64,000 nucleotides of DNA from UBA2396 sp038042175 (GTDB lineage: Bacteria > Planctomycetota > Phycisphaerae > Phycisphaerales > UBA1924), in assembly GCA_964358855.1 (NCBI GenBank), contig CAYHQQ010000009.1:22478-86477 (forward strand), written 5' to 3'. Positions 25,201 through 33,536 of the stretch are shown piece by piece (position 1 is the first letter of the stretch; each line of letters opens with the position of its first letter). Position numbers and translations under genes: made by a program. The notes below the pieces were generated by a model. The model was not told the DNA's origin. It searched no databases and saw nothing but the letters and a program-made list of their open reading frames with translations.

Positions 25201-25723
25201 CGCCGCGACCGTGCCGCTCTTTGCCGACGTGATCGGCATCATCGGCCTCATCGGTGTGGCGCAGCTGCTCCACGACACCCCCGCGACCCACGGCATCGCC
25301 CGCTCGCTGGGCATCCTGCCCTTTGAGCTCGACCTCGCTCAGATCGCGGCCGTGCTGACCATCGTCGGCTACTCACTCAACGACAAGATCATCATCCTGG
25401 ACCGCATCCGCGAGAACAAGGGCAAGTCGCTCTACGCCAGCGCCCAGATGATCAACGACTCGATCAACCAGACGCTCAGCCGGACGTTCATCACCGCGGG
25501 CGTGCACATGATCACCACGATCGCGCTGTACATCTTCGGCGGCGAGGCCCTGCGAGGCTTCGCGTACACCTTCAGTCTGGGCGTGATCCTGGGTACCTAC
25601 ACCTCGATCGTCTCAACCCCGCTCGTCTGGTCGTCCAAGCTCGAGAAAGTAGTCCCCCCGGGCCTTCCCCCGGGCATCGCGCCCCCCGCAGCCGTCCCCG
25701 CCTTGGAGGGCGGAATCCGCTGA
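22223..25723 (+). CDS. secDF: Protein translocase SecDF (SecD-SecF fusion)
   Basis: 1166 aa, a natural fusion of SecD and SecF. It uses the proton gradient to pull exported proteins through SecYEG. The SecD half has the N-terminal helix, LKFGKDLAGGISLVYSLQL, a large P1 region (about 40-480) and the six-helix part with TFGQAVDSNVLVYERMREE. The SecF half starts about residue 680 with DLLGMEFRSGTAVTLTF and ends with YSLNDKIIILDRIRENKG. The unusually long P1 region contains helical segments (about 110-260) not seen in E. coli SecD. The fusion is typical of planctomycetes and some Gram-positives. Confidence 0.95.
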   Translation: MGRLYQRIAIQVAILAVVLYCIWPPEKQLKFGKDLAGGISLVYSLQLSDTDDATEVMAKVAEALKNRVDPNGVMEISIQPMGRDRLEISMPLPRQEVKELRAVFESKVKKLGEFKPTQAKLSQAFELAGDKRDARLAEISAGQSVLLDKLKEAATLYDARWALDKRLEELTTDIDAVERAKVIAQRAEVNPKYREVVDTLLANAVSPDVVRRVLELPTQTRRIKDPLNGEAAFAIDPSQQEMRLADLLKRYPLRVAEIKDAVEAFATYASQRKTLDDPQDLVRMLRGAGVLSFRIPIAVGPGDKAHPEESQLRQELREKGPTASRRPDARWFKINQIANWYDSVPMRELLMASPQQFFASRKLVGEPYLDGYYILCWDTDNAKLTPDNGVDWGVASAGDDRDEMGKPAVRFVMNTAGAALLNDLTRTHVGEPMAVLLDDEVYTAPNLNSAISKQGIITGIDSEDERRYVIKVLAAGALQAKLSPEPVSRSIVGPTLGADNLRASYLTGAVAFVLVAGFMVVYYFGSGAIAVVALIYNLVLVLAIMAMNKAAFTLPGIAGVVLTFGQAVDSNVLVYERMREEFHRGADLKTAVRLGFSRALPPIIDGNVSNLIICVVLGYFGTQEIRGFAVTLGIGVLTTLFTTLVVSRLMFTVLIERFGWRHASQLPMAVPFVQRLLSPHVNWMKHRWGFLSTLVIFLGAMGYVTWHQGVDLLGMEFRSGTAVTLTFKQTPGPDGKLVQMKATRAEVDKRIKAIEAAAPEGSPLKQLREARILAVNPDSDMVTSSTFTIKSRVTDPDAVQNAIVVAFRDMVESQPPLHYKGSDQGPDTGPLFPIVGQVLGESINMPGVRTPSGEFAGGLAIVLENIEPRVSVAEIESRVAEARAKFTDVAFNQQEVVLLKGTEDAAETAVILVRNPSISYRDDPSLWATMVRNREWGMVNSALTEVHTLASVQSFTPAIAKAFAAQGVICTVLSLVFLTIFVFIRFGTARWAIAATVPLFADVIGIIGLIGVAQLLHDTPATHGIARSLGILPFELDLAQIAAVLTIVGYSLNDKIIILDRIRENKGKSLYASAQMINDSINQTLSRTFITAGVHMITTIALYIFGGEALRGFAYTFSLGVILGTYTSIVSTPLVWSSKLEKVVPPGLPPGIAPPAAVPALEGGIR

Positions 25724-25831
25724 AGCCGATGGGTCGGTGTTGAAACTCCGCGACCGATCGGGCCGATAAGATGGCTGCTGCCGGTCGTTGGACAGGACGC
25801 ATAATCGACGGTCTATTTGGGAGCCAGGGTC

Positions 25832-26548
25832 ATGGAATCAGTCGCGGTCAGGCTGGCTGGAGCTGCGGGTGCCTTGGCGGTGCTCTGGGTAGGTGTGTAC
25901 TGGCTCTATCCCTCCTCGGGACGCCAATACGGGGTGGTGGATCTGGGGCCCACACCTGCGGTGCTGGCCGACACTCTGCCCGCCGCCGTGCGATCAGAGA
26001 TTCGACGCGAGCGCCAAGTGCAGCCAGTGCCGCCGGTCCAGCCGGCTCCGGTCGAGACCTTGCCGCAGCCCAAGCAGCCCGAAGCCGTGGTTCCAGTCCC
26101 CGCGCCGGTTGTGACCAAGCCCGCGGTGGAGGCCCCGCGATTCGAGACCTACACAGTCAAAGCCGGGGACACGCTCGAGAAGATCGCCAAGGCTCGCCTT
26201 GGGTCCTCGGCGTACTCGAAAGCAATCGCACAGGCCAACCCGTTGAAGGACCCGCACCGGCTGAAGGTGGGAGAACTGATCAAGGTGCCGCTGGATCCGT
26301 CGAACATCCAGGGCAGGGTGGTGCCCGAGGTGGGCAAGCCCGCCGGTGAGGTCGGTCAGCCCGCGGGCGCAGGATGGACGGAATACACCGTCGTCCCCGG
26401 CGACACGCTCTCGAAGATCTCCCTGACGGTGTACGGCTCATCAAAGCACTGGCAGCTCATCCTCGACGCCAACAGCAAGACGCTGCCGGGAGCCGAGAAA
26501 CTCCGGGTGGGCATGAAACTCGTGCTGCCGCCCAAGCCCGCTGCTTGA
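25832..26548 (+). CDS. LysM-domain envelope protein
   Basis: 238 aa. ATG at 25832 (a TTG five codons earlier is possible). One N-terminal hydrophobic helix (VRLAGAAGALAVLWVGVYWL) serves as anchor or uncleaved signal; a Pro/Gln-rich stretch follows. Two LysM domains: YTVKAGDTLEKIAKARLGS (about 109-155) and YTVVPGDTLSKISLTVYGS (about 188-235). LysM binds N-acetylglucosamine-containing glycans such as peptidoglycan. No enzymatic domain is attached, so it is likely a structural or tethering protein of the envelope. Confidence 0.85.
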   Translation: MESVAVRLAGAAGALAVLWVGVYWLYPSSGRQYGVVDLGPTPAVLADTLPAAVRSEIRRERQVQPVPPVQPAPVETLPQPKQPEAVVPVPAPVVTKPAVEAPRFETYTVKAGDTLEKIAKARLGSSAYSKAIAQANPLKDPHRLKVGELIKVPLDPSNIQGRVVPEVGKPAGEVGQPAGAGWTEYTVVPGDTLSKISLTVYGSSKHWQLILDANSKTLPGAEKLRVGMKLVLPPKPAA

Positions 26549-26589
26549 GCGGTGTGGGCGTTCCCGCGCGGTTGTGATACAGTCCGGTG

Positions 26590-27660
26590 ATGAAGACGCA
26601 CAGACACGAGCGCTCACGCGGCACCGGCAAAGCAAAGAAGGCCGAGGCGCCGCGATATGTAGTCACCGGTGGGGCCGGGTTTGTTGGTGCCAATCTGGTG
26701 GCGGCCCTCTCGGCGCGCGAGCCCGAAGCCGAGATCATCGTGGTCGACGACTTTCGCACCGGAAGCCACGCCAACATCGTCGAGGCGTACGTGCGAGCCG
26801 GGCTGGCTCCATTCTCGGGAGTCGTGCTGCCCGTGGGCGTCGAGGAGTTCGACTTCGACGCGATGCTCCAGGCGATGCACGTCGACACCGTCTTCCACCT
26901 CGCCGCCATCACCGACACAACCGTAGCCGCCGAGGCCCAGATGATCGCCGTCAACGCAACACCCATGCTCTCGCTGATGCAGGCGTGCGTGACGGCCGCG
27001 GTGCCGCTGGTCTACGCGAGCAGCGCCGCCACGTACGGCACACCGCCCGAGGCGGCCAGGCGAACGCCCTTTGCCGTCGGCTCGGCGGGCGTCCCCAACA
27101 ATGTCTACGGGTTCAGCAAGTGGCTGATGGAGAGCGAGCACCGGCGGCTGGCGTCGTCGCTCTCGGGACAGCCTCAGATCGTGGGGCTTCGATACTTCAA
27201 CGTCTTTGGCCCCGGAGAGGCGCGCAAAGGCAAAATGGCGTCCATGGCCTACCAGCTCGCCACGCAGATCCTGGGCGGCAAGTCGCCCCGGCTCTTCCGG
27301 GATGGGTCCCAGGCCCGGGACCAGGTGTACGTGGGGGACGTGGTGGCATGCACGATGGCCGCGGCCGGGCTGGGGGCCAAGGCCGCACCAATCCCCGGGA
27401 TCTACAACGTGGGAAGCGGCGAGGCGACCAGCTTCGCACAGGTCGCGGGGGCCGTGCGAAAGGGGCTTGGGCTCAAGCCTGGCGACCGGGAGATCGAGTA
27501 TTTCGAGATGCCGGCGGAGGTGAGGGCGTTCTATCAGGACTACACATGCGCCGATGTTTCGGCGAGCAAGGCGGGCCTGGGGTGGTCGCCCATGCATGAT
27601 CCGGTCAAGGCGATCGAGGAGTATGCGCGGGAATTGCGCAAGAGCGCCGCAAAAACCTGA
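26590..27660 (+). CDS. NAD-dependent sugar epimerase, ADP-heptose 6-epimerase (HldD) type
   Basis: 356 aa, GTG at 26587 or ATG at 26590. Extended short-chain dehydrogenase fold: VVTGGAGFVGANLVAAL (GxxGxxG, about 24-40), VFHLAAITDT, catalytic YASSAA...and YGFSKWLME (YxxxK). The motif RYFNVFGPGEARKGKMASMAY and RDQVYVGDVV match the HldD/RfaD branch, which interconverts ADP-D,D- and ADP-L,D-glycero-manno-heptose for LPS core; this fits an outer-membrane bacterium. A basic leader of about 20 residues is extra. Substrate assignment is by motif similarity only. Confidence 0.75.
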   Translation: MKTHRHERSRGTGKAKKAEAPRYVVTGGAGFVGANLVAALSAREPEAEIIVVDDFRTGSHANIVEAYVRAGLAPFSGVVLPVGVEEFDFDAMLQAMHVDTVFHLAAITDTTVAAEAQMIAVNATPMLSLMQACVTAAVPLVYASSAATYGTPPEAARRTPFAVGSAGVPNNVYGFSKWLMESEHRRLASSLSGQPQIVGLRYFNVFGPGEARKGKMASMAYQLATQILGGKSPRLFRDGSQARDQVYVGDVVACTMAAAGLGAKAAPIPGIYNVGSGEATSFAQVAGAVRKGLGLKPGDREIEYFEMPAEVRAFYQDYTCADVSASKAGLGWSPMHDPVKAIEEYARELRKSAAKT

Positions 27661-27745
27661 GAAAGTGCGTTGCCCTGTTTGGGACAATGTTGATTTCCGG
27701 GGGCGCGATTCGCAGAAAGTTCGTATGTGGATTATCGGAATTTCG

Positions 27746-27775
27746 TTGCGAAAGTGGACGAGATTCGAGTAGACT
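27746..27775 (+). promoter_or_regulatory. Candidate sigma70-like promoter
   Basis: TTGCGA (27746-27751), 18-base spacer, TAGACT (27770-27775), inside an AT-richer stretch, 25 bases before the micro-ORF start. Plausible but not compelling. Confidence 0.35.
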
Positions 27776-27800
27776 ATCATCAGGAGGTTGAGGGGAGACG

Positions 27801-27896
27801 ATGATCGCAGGATTTGGGTGGGTGAGTGGAACACCGTCAGGGACGAACGGAAATAACGCGTGGATCGGGCTGGCCGGTGCCACGCGAGAACGGTGA
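27801..27896 (+). CDS. Possible 31-aa micro-ORF upstream of the 102-aa gene
   Basis: MIAGFGWVSGTPSGTNGNNA then 11 more residues. AGGAGG lies at 27782-27787 and GGGGAG at 27792-27796. The stop TGA overlaps an in-frame ATG of the next gene (TGATG, 27894-27898), the classic layout for translational coupling. It could be a leader peptide controlling the gene behind it, or a real small protein; Gly/Asn-rich, no membrane segment. Confidence 0.4.
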   Translation: MIAGFGWVSGTPSGTNGNNAWIGLAGATRER

Positions 27897-27922
27897 TGCG
27901 ACAGAAGGAAAGGATGGTCGCT

Positions 27923-28231
27923 ATGGGGCTCGATTTCGCGATCGATGAGCTCTACGCCACCGGGTGGACAGCCCTAGATAGCTCAGGCTGTCTCCGTCAC
28001 TCCGATGGCCGCTGGTTCCCAGGCGTGGCACGGGCCGCCGAGGAATTCAAGGGATCGGGATTCGATCTTGCGGTTCGTCACATCCAGTTGTTCGATTGCT
28101 ACCGGGCCGAATGGAAGGATTCGGCCGGTGCGCCGTCGGGAGCGGTTGTGGGACGTTCGCAGGCCGAGGCCGCCGTCTACGCCTTGTCGCACCTGCGGCG
28201 TCGGCTGTCGGGGGTCGCGGCCGGAGTCTGA
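27923..28231 (+). CDS. Conserved small hypothetical protein
   Basis: 102 aa from the ATG at 27923, which has AAGGAAAGG nine bases upstream; ATGs at 27914 and 27896 are alternatives, the last overlapping the stop of the micro-ORF. Soluble, no signal. Notable stretches are ELYATGWTALDSSGCLRH, DGRWFPGVARAAEEF and HIQLFDCYRAEW; Trp/Tyr-rich with three cysteines. No known domain is recognised. A terminator follows at 28314. Confidence 0.65.
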   Translation: MGLDFAIDELYATGWTALDSSGCLRHSDGRWFPGVARAAEEFKGSGFDLAVRHIQLFDCYRAEWKDSAGAPSGAVVGRSQAEAAVYALSHLRRRLSGVAAGV

Positions 28232-28313
28232 GTTGAGCCCGATCGGCGTGGGTCGTTGACGCGATCGGGTGAGACAAACGGTTCGGTGAGTTGAAATCGA
28301 ATGTGTATTGAAC

Positions 28314-28342
28314 ACCCACCCGGAGTGCCCGGGTGGGTTTTT
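28314..28342 (+). terminator. Rho-independent terminator
   Basis: ACCCACCCGG (28314-28323), loop AGTGC, CCGGGTGGGT (28329-28338) and a T5 run. It ends the small-protein transcript. Bases 28343-28445 up to the tRNA show nothing recognisable. Confidence 0.92.
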
Positions 28343-28445
28343 CGTTGGTGGGAGCGGGGAGCGGCCCGGGCGCGGGTCTTTGACGGGTATTTGACGCCGC
28401 ATTGGGGCGGCATAACCTCCGGGGTCCTAGATGGTCCGCCTCGAT

Positions 28446-28520
28446 GGCCCCATCGTCTAGCCTGGTCTAGGACGTCAGGTTCTCATCCTGAAAACTTGGG
28501 TTCGAATCCCAATGGGGTCA
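28446..28520 (+). tRNA. tRNA-Glu (anticodon CTC)
   Basis: All four arms pair: acceptor GGCCCCA with TGGGGTC (one G-U), D arm GTCT...GGAC, anticodon arm TCAGG-TTCTCAT-CCTGA with CTC at 28482-28484, and T arm TTGGG-TTCGAAT-CCCAA. Discriminator A at 28520; CCA is not encoded. It reads GAG, the main Glu codon in this GC-rich genome. Confidence 0.95.
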
Positions 28521-28526
28521 TTTCGT

Positions 28527-28561
28527 CGCCCGGCACGAGAGTGTCGGGCGATGTTGTTTTT
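28527..28561 (+). terminator. Terminator of the tRNA-Glu transcript
   Basis: CGCCCGGCAC (28527-28536), loop GAGA, GTGTCGGGCG (28541-28550), one G-U pair, followed by ATGTTGTTTTT. Confidence 0.88.
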
Positions 28562-28590
28562 GGGTCGTCGCGAGCTCGGGCCGGCAAGGG

Positions 28591-29994
28591 TCAGCACCCG
28601 CCCTCAAAGGCCACGACGAAGGCGTCGTAGTCGAAGAAATCGACCGTCCCGTCGCCATCAAAGTCCGCCGACACGTCCTGGGGGCAGCCCTCGCCCATGA
28701 AGCAGATCACAAAGGCGTCGTAGTCGAAGAAATCCACCGCGAGGTCGGCGTTGAAATCCGCGAGGCACACGGCGCGGCCGGCGTCGATGAGCGACGCGAT
28801 GCCGTCGTCGCGGTGCCCACACCCCATCGCATAGGGCACGCCGATGAAGACCTCGCGTGCCGAGACGCACAGGCGGTCCTTCATCCAGAGTGCGTCGTGA
28901 GGGCCATACTTGGCCCGGACCATCGACGCGACGCCCGAGACAAACGCCGCGCCGTAGCTGGTGCCGCTTCCGTCCGCATAAGCGTACTCGGAGCCGTCGA
29001 ACCACATGCTCGTGACATCGGTGGCCGGAGCCCCGATATCAATAGGCCGGCCCCAGTCGCTGAACGCTGCCCTGGTCCAGGGTCCACCCGGTGAGGTGCC
29101 GGCGAGGCCACCCACAGCGACGACCTGATCGAAGCGCGAGGGGTATATGCGGTTGTCGTTGTTGTTGAGGTCGAGGGCGGCGTTGCTGACCGAGGAGACG
29201 CAGAGGACGCCCGCGGCGCCGGCGTCGACAACGGCGGTTTCAACCAGGTTGCTGGGGAACGTGGTCGCGAAGCTCATGTTGATCACGCCCGCGCCCTGTT
29301 CGACCGCGTGGTAGATGCCGCAAGCGACGGAGAAGGAGTTCCCGACGCCGTCGCATCCCAGAACGGTGACGGGAAGGATTCTCGCGTAGGGGTCGGTGAG
29401 GGCGATGAGGCCCGCGACGTAGGTTCCGTGGCCGACAAGACCAGAGCCGGGCAAGCACTCAGACTCGTCGGTGTCGACCGTGTCGGTGATGAAGTTGTAT
29501 CCGCCGAGTTCCAGGCGGCTGATGAGGTCGGGGTGGGGTGCGACACCGGTGTCGAGGACCGCCACGAGCGTGCCGGAGGGTCCGCGTCGGCTGGTCGCCG
29601 GGGGCGGATTGATGCTCCGGTACGCGGGCTGCTGCGCGTAGGTCTCGGCGTTCGTGCGGAGAAAGAGGCTCTGGGTCGTGCCGTGCTCGGGGCTGGCGAC
29701 GGTCCGGTTTTTCTCTGCGACCCGCACCAGTGCGGTGTCGGCGCCAAGTTGCACCTCGTACGCGTCCTCCTGTCCGACGGGGACGCCGAGCAGGTGGATT
29801 CGCGCCGGTGTGAACTGCCTCAGCGAGGTGAGGGTGAGCGATGGGTGTGCGGCCCGAACATCGTCCAGTGTCGTGCCCGGCGTGGTGATGATGACGAACT
29901 CGCCGGGGATGGGCGTGCCATCGTCGTGCCCCAGGGCGAGCGGCGCGAGGAAGGAGAGAGCGACGAGCGCGGCGGATTGGTTCAGGCTTTCCAT
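28591..29994 (-). CDS. Secreted subtilisin-like serine protease (S8) with GC-type dockerin tail
   Basis: 467 aa. The ATG at 29994 lies inside the end of the CHAT gene (13-base overlap); a longer upstream frame is rejected because residues 1-22 from here form a good signal peptide (SAALVALSFLAPLALG). Residues about 30-110 look like a propeptide (FVIITTPGTTLDDVRAAHPS). Catalytic triad: D148 in AVLDTGVAPHPD, H189 in GHGTYVAG, S346 in GTSYGAAFVSG; oxyanion N271. A Cys-containing loop (LGCDGVGNSFSVACG) is present. The tail has two calcium loops, the first degenerate (ADFNADLAVDFFDYDAF), ending FEGGC. The overlap with a cytosolic CHAT protein suggests co-expression even though this enzyme is exported. 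Confidence 0.9.
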   Translation of the reverse strand: MESLNQSAALVALSFLAPLALGHDDGTPIPGEFVIITTPGTTLDDVRAAHPSLTLTSLRQFTPARIHLLGVPVGQEDAYEVQLGADTALVRVAEKNRTVASPEHGTTQSLFLRTNAETYAQQPAYRSINPPPATSRRGPSGTLVAVLDTGVAPHPDLISRLELGGYNFITDTVDTDESECLPGSGLVGHGTYVAGLIALTDPYARILPVTVLGCDGVGNSFSVACGIYHAVEQGAGVINMSFATTFPSNLVETAVVDAGAAGVLCVSSVSNAALDLNNNDNRIYPSRFDQVVAVGGLAGTSPGGPWTRAAFSDWGRPIDIGAPATDVTSMWFDGSEYAYADGSGTSYGAAFVSGVASMVRAKYGPHDALWMKDRLCVSAREVFIGVPYAMGCGHRDDGIASLIDAGRAVCLADFNADLAVDFFDYDAFVICFMGEGCPQDVSADFDGDGTVDFFDYDAFVVAFEGGC

Positions 29995-32825
29995 GGAGAG
30001 CACACCGTAACAAAGGGTGCCCACGCGGCCGGGTGGGCTCCGGAATTCATGAATCGACACTGGACCTCGCGCAGGGCGCGGGAGACGGACGGAACTCGAC
30101 CCATCGCGGAGGGTTCAGGATACATCACTCCATAAGCCTCGGCCATCAAGGAGAGGGTTTGGGCGTCGTGAACGGGCCATAGTGCTGTCGTCAACGACGC
30201 CGCACCGGCCGATAACGCGGCTTGCGTGAGTCCCATGAGCTCATCTCCGCCGGTCACGGCCACCTTCCCCGAGTCGCAGGCGCTGAGCATAAGGGACGCA
30301 CCGCGGAGGTTGAGGCGAGCGATTTCCGCTGCGGTGAGCCAGCCATCGGCGAGTTTCAGACCCGACGCGCCCGGATTGGACGGGATGAAGCGGGCGTGCC
30401 CGGCGAAGTGGATGTGGGAGAAGTCGGCGCACCGGTCGGTGAACGCCTTGCGGGTTGCGAGCCCGCCGGTCATCACCGTCGCCTTGGGCACCAAGGCGCC
30501 GATAGTGTGGGCCTCGGATTCGGCGCGGGGCGCCCGCTCGTCGGCCACGCCGACAAACAGCGCGGGACCCGCTCGCGGGGCGGGCATCCGGGCCAGAACG
30601 CTGGCGCTGGGGGCAAGCCCAAGGTCCACGCTCGAGATCAGGCGGCGCTCGCCCAGGGCAAGAGCGCCGAAGGGGACCATGTGCAGCGGGGCGGTTGGAA
30701 TCACCACCAGCGCGGTCGCGCCATTGATCGCGCCCGCGAAGGGAGCGACGAGCAGCGAACTGAGCGCGGCGAGCTCGGCCTGAGCGTCGCGGGTCAGTCG
30801 CTCGCCGCTTTGGCCCTGCGGCAATCCCCGCACCAGCGCGCGGCGGATCTGGAAGTTGAGGGCGTTCACCCCCGCCTCGACCGCGCTGATGGACGCAAAT
30901 CTCCGATGCGTCGTGGTCGAGCGGCGAGTGATCGCAAAGGCAGAAAGATGCCCGCCCTCGGCGAAATACTCCAGCACAAGCCCCGTGTCTGGGACCAGAG
31001 CCGCCAGATCGGCGAGCGGGGTCGGTGCCGCAAACGCGCCCGCGAAGCCCGAGGTCGCTCCCAGCCGGATCACCAGGGCTTCGGCGGCGGTCTCCCTGCG
31101 CCGGATCTCGCCCGCCGCCCGCTCGCGCTGAGCGGGTGTGGGCTCGCCCGTCTCGTGAGCCCGGGCGTAGAGCGCGCTGAGCTCGCCGTTAATGGCTGCC
31201 AGGGCGGCGACCAGGGCGCTCGCCGAGTCGTCGTCAGCAGAGGCGGGGGCAGCGGCCTCGCGATTCTGGAGTGCGTCGAGAAGCGATCGACTCTTCGCCG
31301 ATTCAACGAGCGTGAAGGCCTCGCCAAGCGCGCCCGGGTCGTTGGCATCGAGCACCGCCGTGGCACAGTCCTCCCAGATCGTCGCGCGCTCGCCCAGAAA
31401 CGCCGAGCGGAATCGGTCGGTCTGCATGGCGCCACGGCAACGCTCGGCGTGCCGGACGGCCCGCCTGAGTGACGCTGCCGCGGGTTCCTTCTTGCCTTGC
31501 AGCATCAGTCCTTTGCCCTGGGTCTGCAGCAGGTCGGCCGCCAGCGGGGCGAGTCCGAGCGTCTCGGCGACCTGGATCGCCCGGGCGGTTTGTTCGCAAG
31601 CCCGATCGCCCTGCCCCATGGCGAGGTACACGTTCGCGGACAAAAGGTTGATCCACGCCAGGGCCGCGGGACGATCGGCGACACCGGTGCCGGCGTCATC
31701 GAGCAACGAGAGCGCGGAGCCGACATCGCCGTCCCTGGCTCTGGTTTCGGCGACGATCGCCAGGGCCCTGGCTCGACCGGTGGTGTTCTGGTGCCCGGCG
31801 AAGAGGCGCTGGGCCTGTTCCAGGGTCGTCAGTGCGGTTCGATCGCCACGTCTGACCTGAACCCGTCCCAGCCCCAGGCACGCCCGAGCCATCTCGGCCG
31901 TCATCTTGTGCTGCTCGAGCACGGGGATGGACGAGGAGTACGCGAGCTCGGCCTGAGAGAGCATCCCAAGGCCAAAGAGGACGTCGGCGTGCTCGACGGC
32001 CAGGCGAGCGGCGTCGCCCGGGGCGGACGCCTCACCCAGCACGCGGCGCGCCTCCTCGAAGAGCTTGAGCGCGTCGTGCGAGCGGCCCTGGCGCGAGGCG
32101 AGGTCGGCGAGGTTGCCAAGCACGATTCCGGCGTGTCGATGGGCGCCGGCGAGGCGGAAGGCCGCCAAGGCCGCGCGGAATGCCGATTCGCCCGCGGAAA
32201 AATCGTCAAGATCGAGCAGGGCCTCGGCCCGATTGTTCTCAACGTGGGCGAGAAGGGGCGGCTGGGAGGCGAGCGCGAGGGCGGCGCGGCGGAAGTGCTC
32301 GATCGCGGCTCGCGGCCGGTCTCGCATCCGTTCGAGAATGCCCAGGTTGTTCTCCGCACGCCCGACGAGCACGCGATCGTGCGCCGCCTCGAACGCGTCG
32401 CGGGCGAGGGTGCCGCACTCGACGGCCTCGTCGAATCGAGTCTGGCGGGCGTGGATGTGCAGCATGGTCAGGCGGATTCGACCCACCTCGACCAGATCGT
32501 GGGCCTCCTGCGCCAGGGGCAGCGCCTCGCCGAGTGTGGCGAACGCGTCGTCGTAGAGGTTGGAGTAGGTCAGAGCCTGGCTGTGCACGCGCCGAACTCT
32601 CGCGCGAACCGACGCGCTCGCGCGCGCGTCGGCCAGAGCGATAAGGGTGCGCGTGGTCGACACGGCCCGGGCAAGGTCGGCCATGATCCGCGATTCGGCC
32701 TCGTCGGCCAGTCTGCCCACCATCTCCGACCCGGCCTCGCCAGGGGGGAGTTGTGCCGCCACCTGGGTCCAATCCGGGCCGTCAAGCTCATCCACCAGCG
32801 CCTGGATGGCCGGGGCACTCGTCAT
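29982..32825 (-). CDS. TPR-repeat CHAT-domain (caspase-like) protein
   Basis: 947 aa, no signal peptide, so cytosolic. Residues about 50-480 are tandem TPR-like helical hairpins (ALTYSNLYDDAFATLGEAL, RAENNLGILERMRDRPRAA, and others). Residues about 620-947 are a CHAT domain: HIHFAGHARFIPS with the likely catalytic H810, and MLSACDSGKVAVTGGDELMG with the catalytic C850. CHAT proteins are caspase/separase-clan cysteine peptidases; in bacteria several act in regulated self-cleavage or defence (for example with gasdermins or type III-E CRISPR). Here the start codon overlaps the anti-sigma-like gene stop by four bases (ATGA) and the end overlaps the subtilase start. A direct link to the sigma factor is inferred from this layout. 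Confidence 0.9.
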   Translation of the reverse strand: MTSAPAIQALVDELDGPDWTQVAAQLPPGEAGSEMVGRLADEAESRIMADLARAVSTTRTLIALADARASASVRARVRRVHSQALTYSNLYDDAFATLGEALPLAQEAHDLVEVGRIRLTMLHIHARQTRFDEAVECGTLARDAFEAAHDRVLVGRAENNLGILERMRDRPRAAIEHFRRAALALASQPPLLAHVENNRAEALLDLDDFSAGESAFRAALAAFRLAGAHRHAGIVLGNLADLASRQGRSHDALKLFEEARRVLGEASAPGDAARLAVEHADVLFGLGMLSQAELAYSSSIPVLEQHKMTAEMARACLGLGRVQVRRGDRTALTTLEQAQRLFAGHQNTTGRARALAIVAETRARDGDVGSALSLLDDAGTGVADRPAALAWINLLSANVYLAMGQGDRACEQTARAIQVAETLGLAPLAADLLQTQGKGLMLQGKKEPAAASLRRAVRHAERCRGAMQTDRFRSAFLGERATIWEDCATAVLDANDPGALGEAFTLVESAKSRSLLDALQNREAAAPASADDDSASALVAALAAINGELSALYARAHETGEPTPAQRERAAGEIRRRETAAEALVIRLGATSGFAGAFAAPTPLADLAALVPDTGLVLEYFAEGGHLSAFAITRRSTTTHRRFASISAVEAGVNALNFQIRRALVRGLPQGQSGERLTRDAQAELAALSSLLVAPFAGAINGATALVVIPTAPLHMVPFGALALGERRLISSVDLGLAPSASVLARMPAPRAGPALFVGVADERAPRAESEAHTIGALVPKATVMTGGLATRKAFTDRCADFSHIHFAGHARFIPSNPGASGLKLADGWLTAAEIARLNLRGASLMLSACDSGKVAVTGGDELMGLTQAALSAGAASLTTALWPVHDAQTLSLMAEAYGVMYPEPSAMGRVPSVSRALREVQCRFMNSGAHPAAWAPFVTVCSPWKA

Positions 32826-33448
32826 CCGATCTCCAATTGCGGGAGGGCGATCACGCGTTCTTGGTCGCCGACCTGGACGACGAATCTCAGGTCCCAGCGC
32901 CCGCCGGTAAGTTCGAGCGTGAAGCGACCTCGCTCGTCGATGGTGCTGGTCCTTGCGTTGCCCGAGCCGTGAAGAACGTAGCCGACGCTGGAAGGGAGCA
33001 ACTCACCCGAGATGGCGATCTGTCCGGTCACGCGGTGCACGCCCGAGCCGACGTTTGGCGCCAGGATCTCCAGATCGATCTCGCCGCCCTCGCAGTCGAA
33101 GGTCATGTGGCGGGCGTCCAGAGTCGCCGAGGAGCGAAAGCCGGCGAGGCCCGGAGTGGCGACGCTGTCGAAGACGAGCTTGGCGATCGCGTCGGCGGCA
33201 CGCTCGAGCCAAGTAGGGCTTTGCGTTCGCGGACCCACGAGGCGCAGGGCGGACTGGACGAGTGCCGACGGTGGTTCGTGCAGTTCGGCTCGCGAGAGCA
33301 TTCCCAGTGCGTCTTTGATCCGGGCAAGACCGGCACGGAGCTCGGGCGAAGCAGTCAGAGACTGCTCCACCTTGGCCGCGGCGTCGGGCGAGGCCTCTCC
33401 AAGGGCGTAGGAGGCGAGGTCTTGGTGGGTTGTCGGCTGGATCGTCAT
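32822..33448 (-). CDS. Anti-sigma-factor-like protein lacking the zinc motif
   Basis: 208 aa; the ATG at 33448 has GGAGAAG upstream. The N-terminus (LASYALGEASPDAAAKVEQS, then LTASPELRAGL) has the shape of anti-sigma ASD domains, but the usual Cys-x-x-Cys is replaced by PELR, so no zinc is expected. No transmembrane helix is visible. Residues about 75-208 are beta-rich (RHMTFDCEGGEIDLEILAP, GRFTLELTGGRWDLRFVVQ) and unrecognised; they may sense a ligand or contact the CHAT protein. It lies 88 bases after the sigma gene and overlaps the CHAT start. A role as regulator of the sigma factor is inferred from position and shape. Confidence 0.6.
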   Translation of the reverse strand: MTIQPTTHQDLASYALGEASPDAAAKVEQSLTASPELRAGLARIKDALGMLSRAELHEPPSALVQSALRLVGPRTQSPTWLERAADAIAKLVFDSVATPGLAGFRSSATLDARHMTFDCEGGEIDLEILAPNVGSGVHRVTGQIAISGELLPSSVGYVLHGSGNARTSTIDERGRFTLELTGGRWDLRFVVQVGDQERVIALPQLEIG

Positions 33449-33536
33449 GGGCTTCTCCGTCTGTTGCCGCCAGTAAGGAGCCCGCCGTGGGCCCGTACGT
33501 ACATCGAAGCACCGATTTTGGCGAGCCGCTTGTGCC

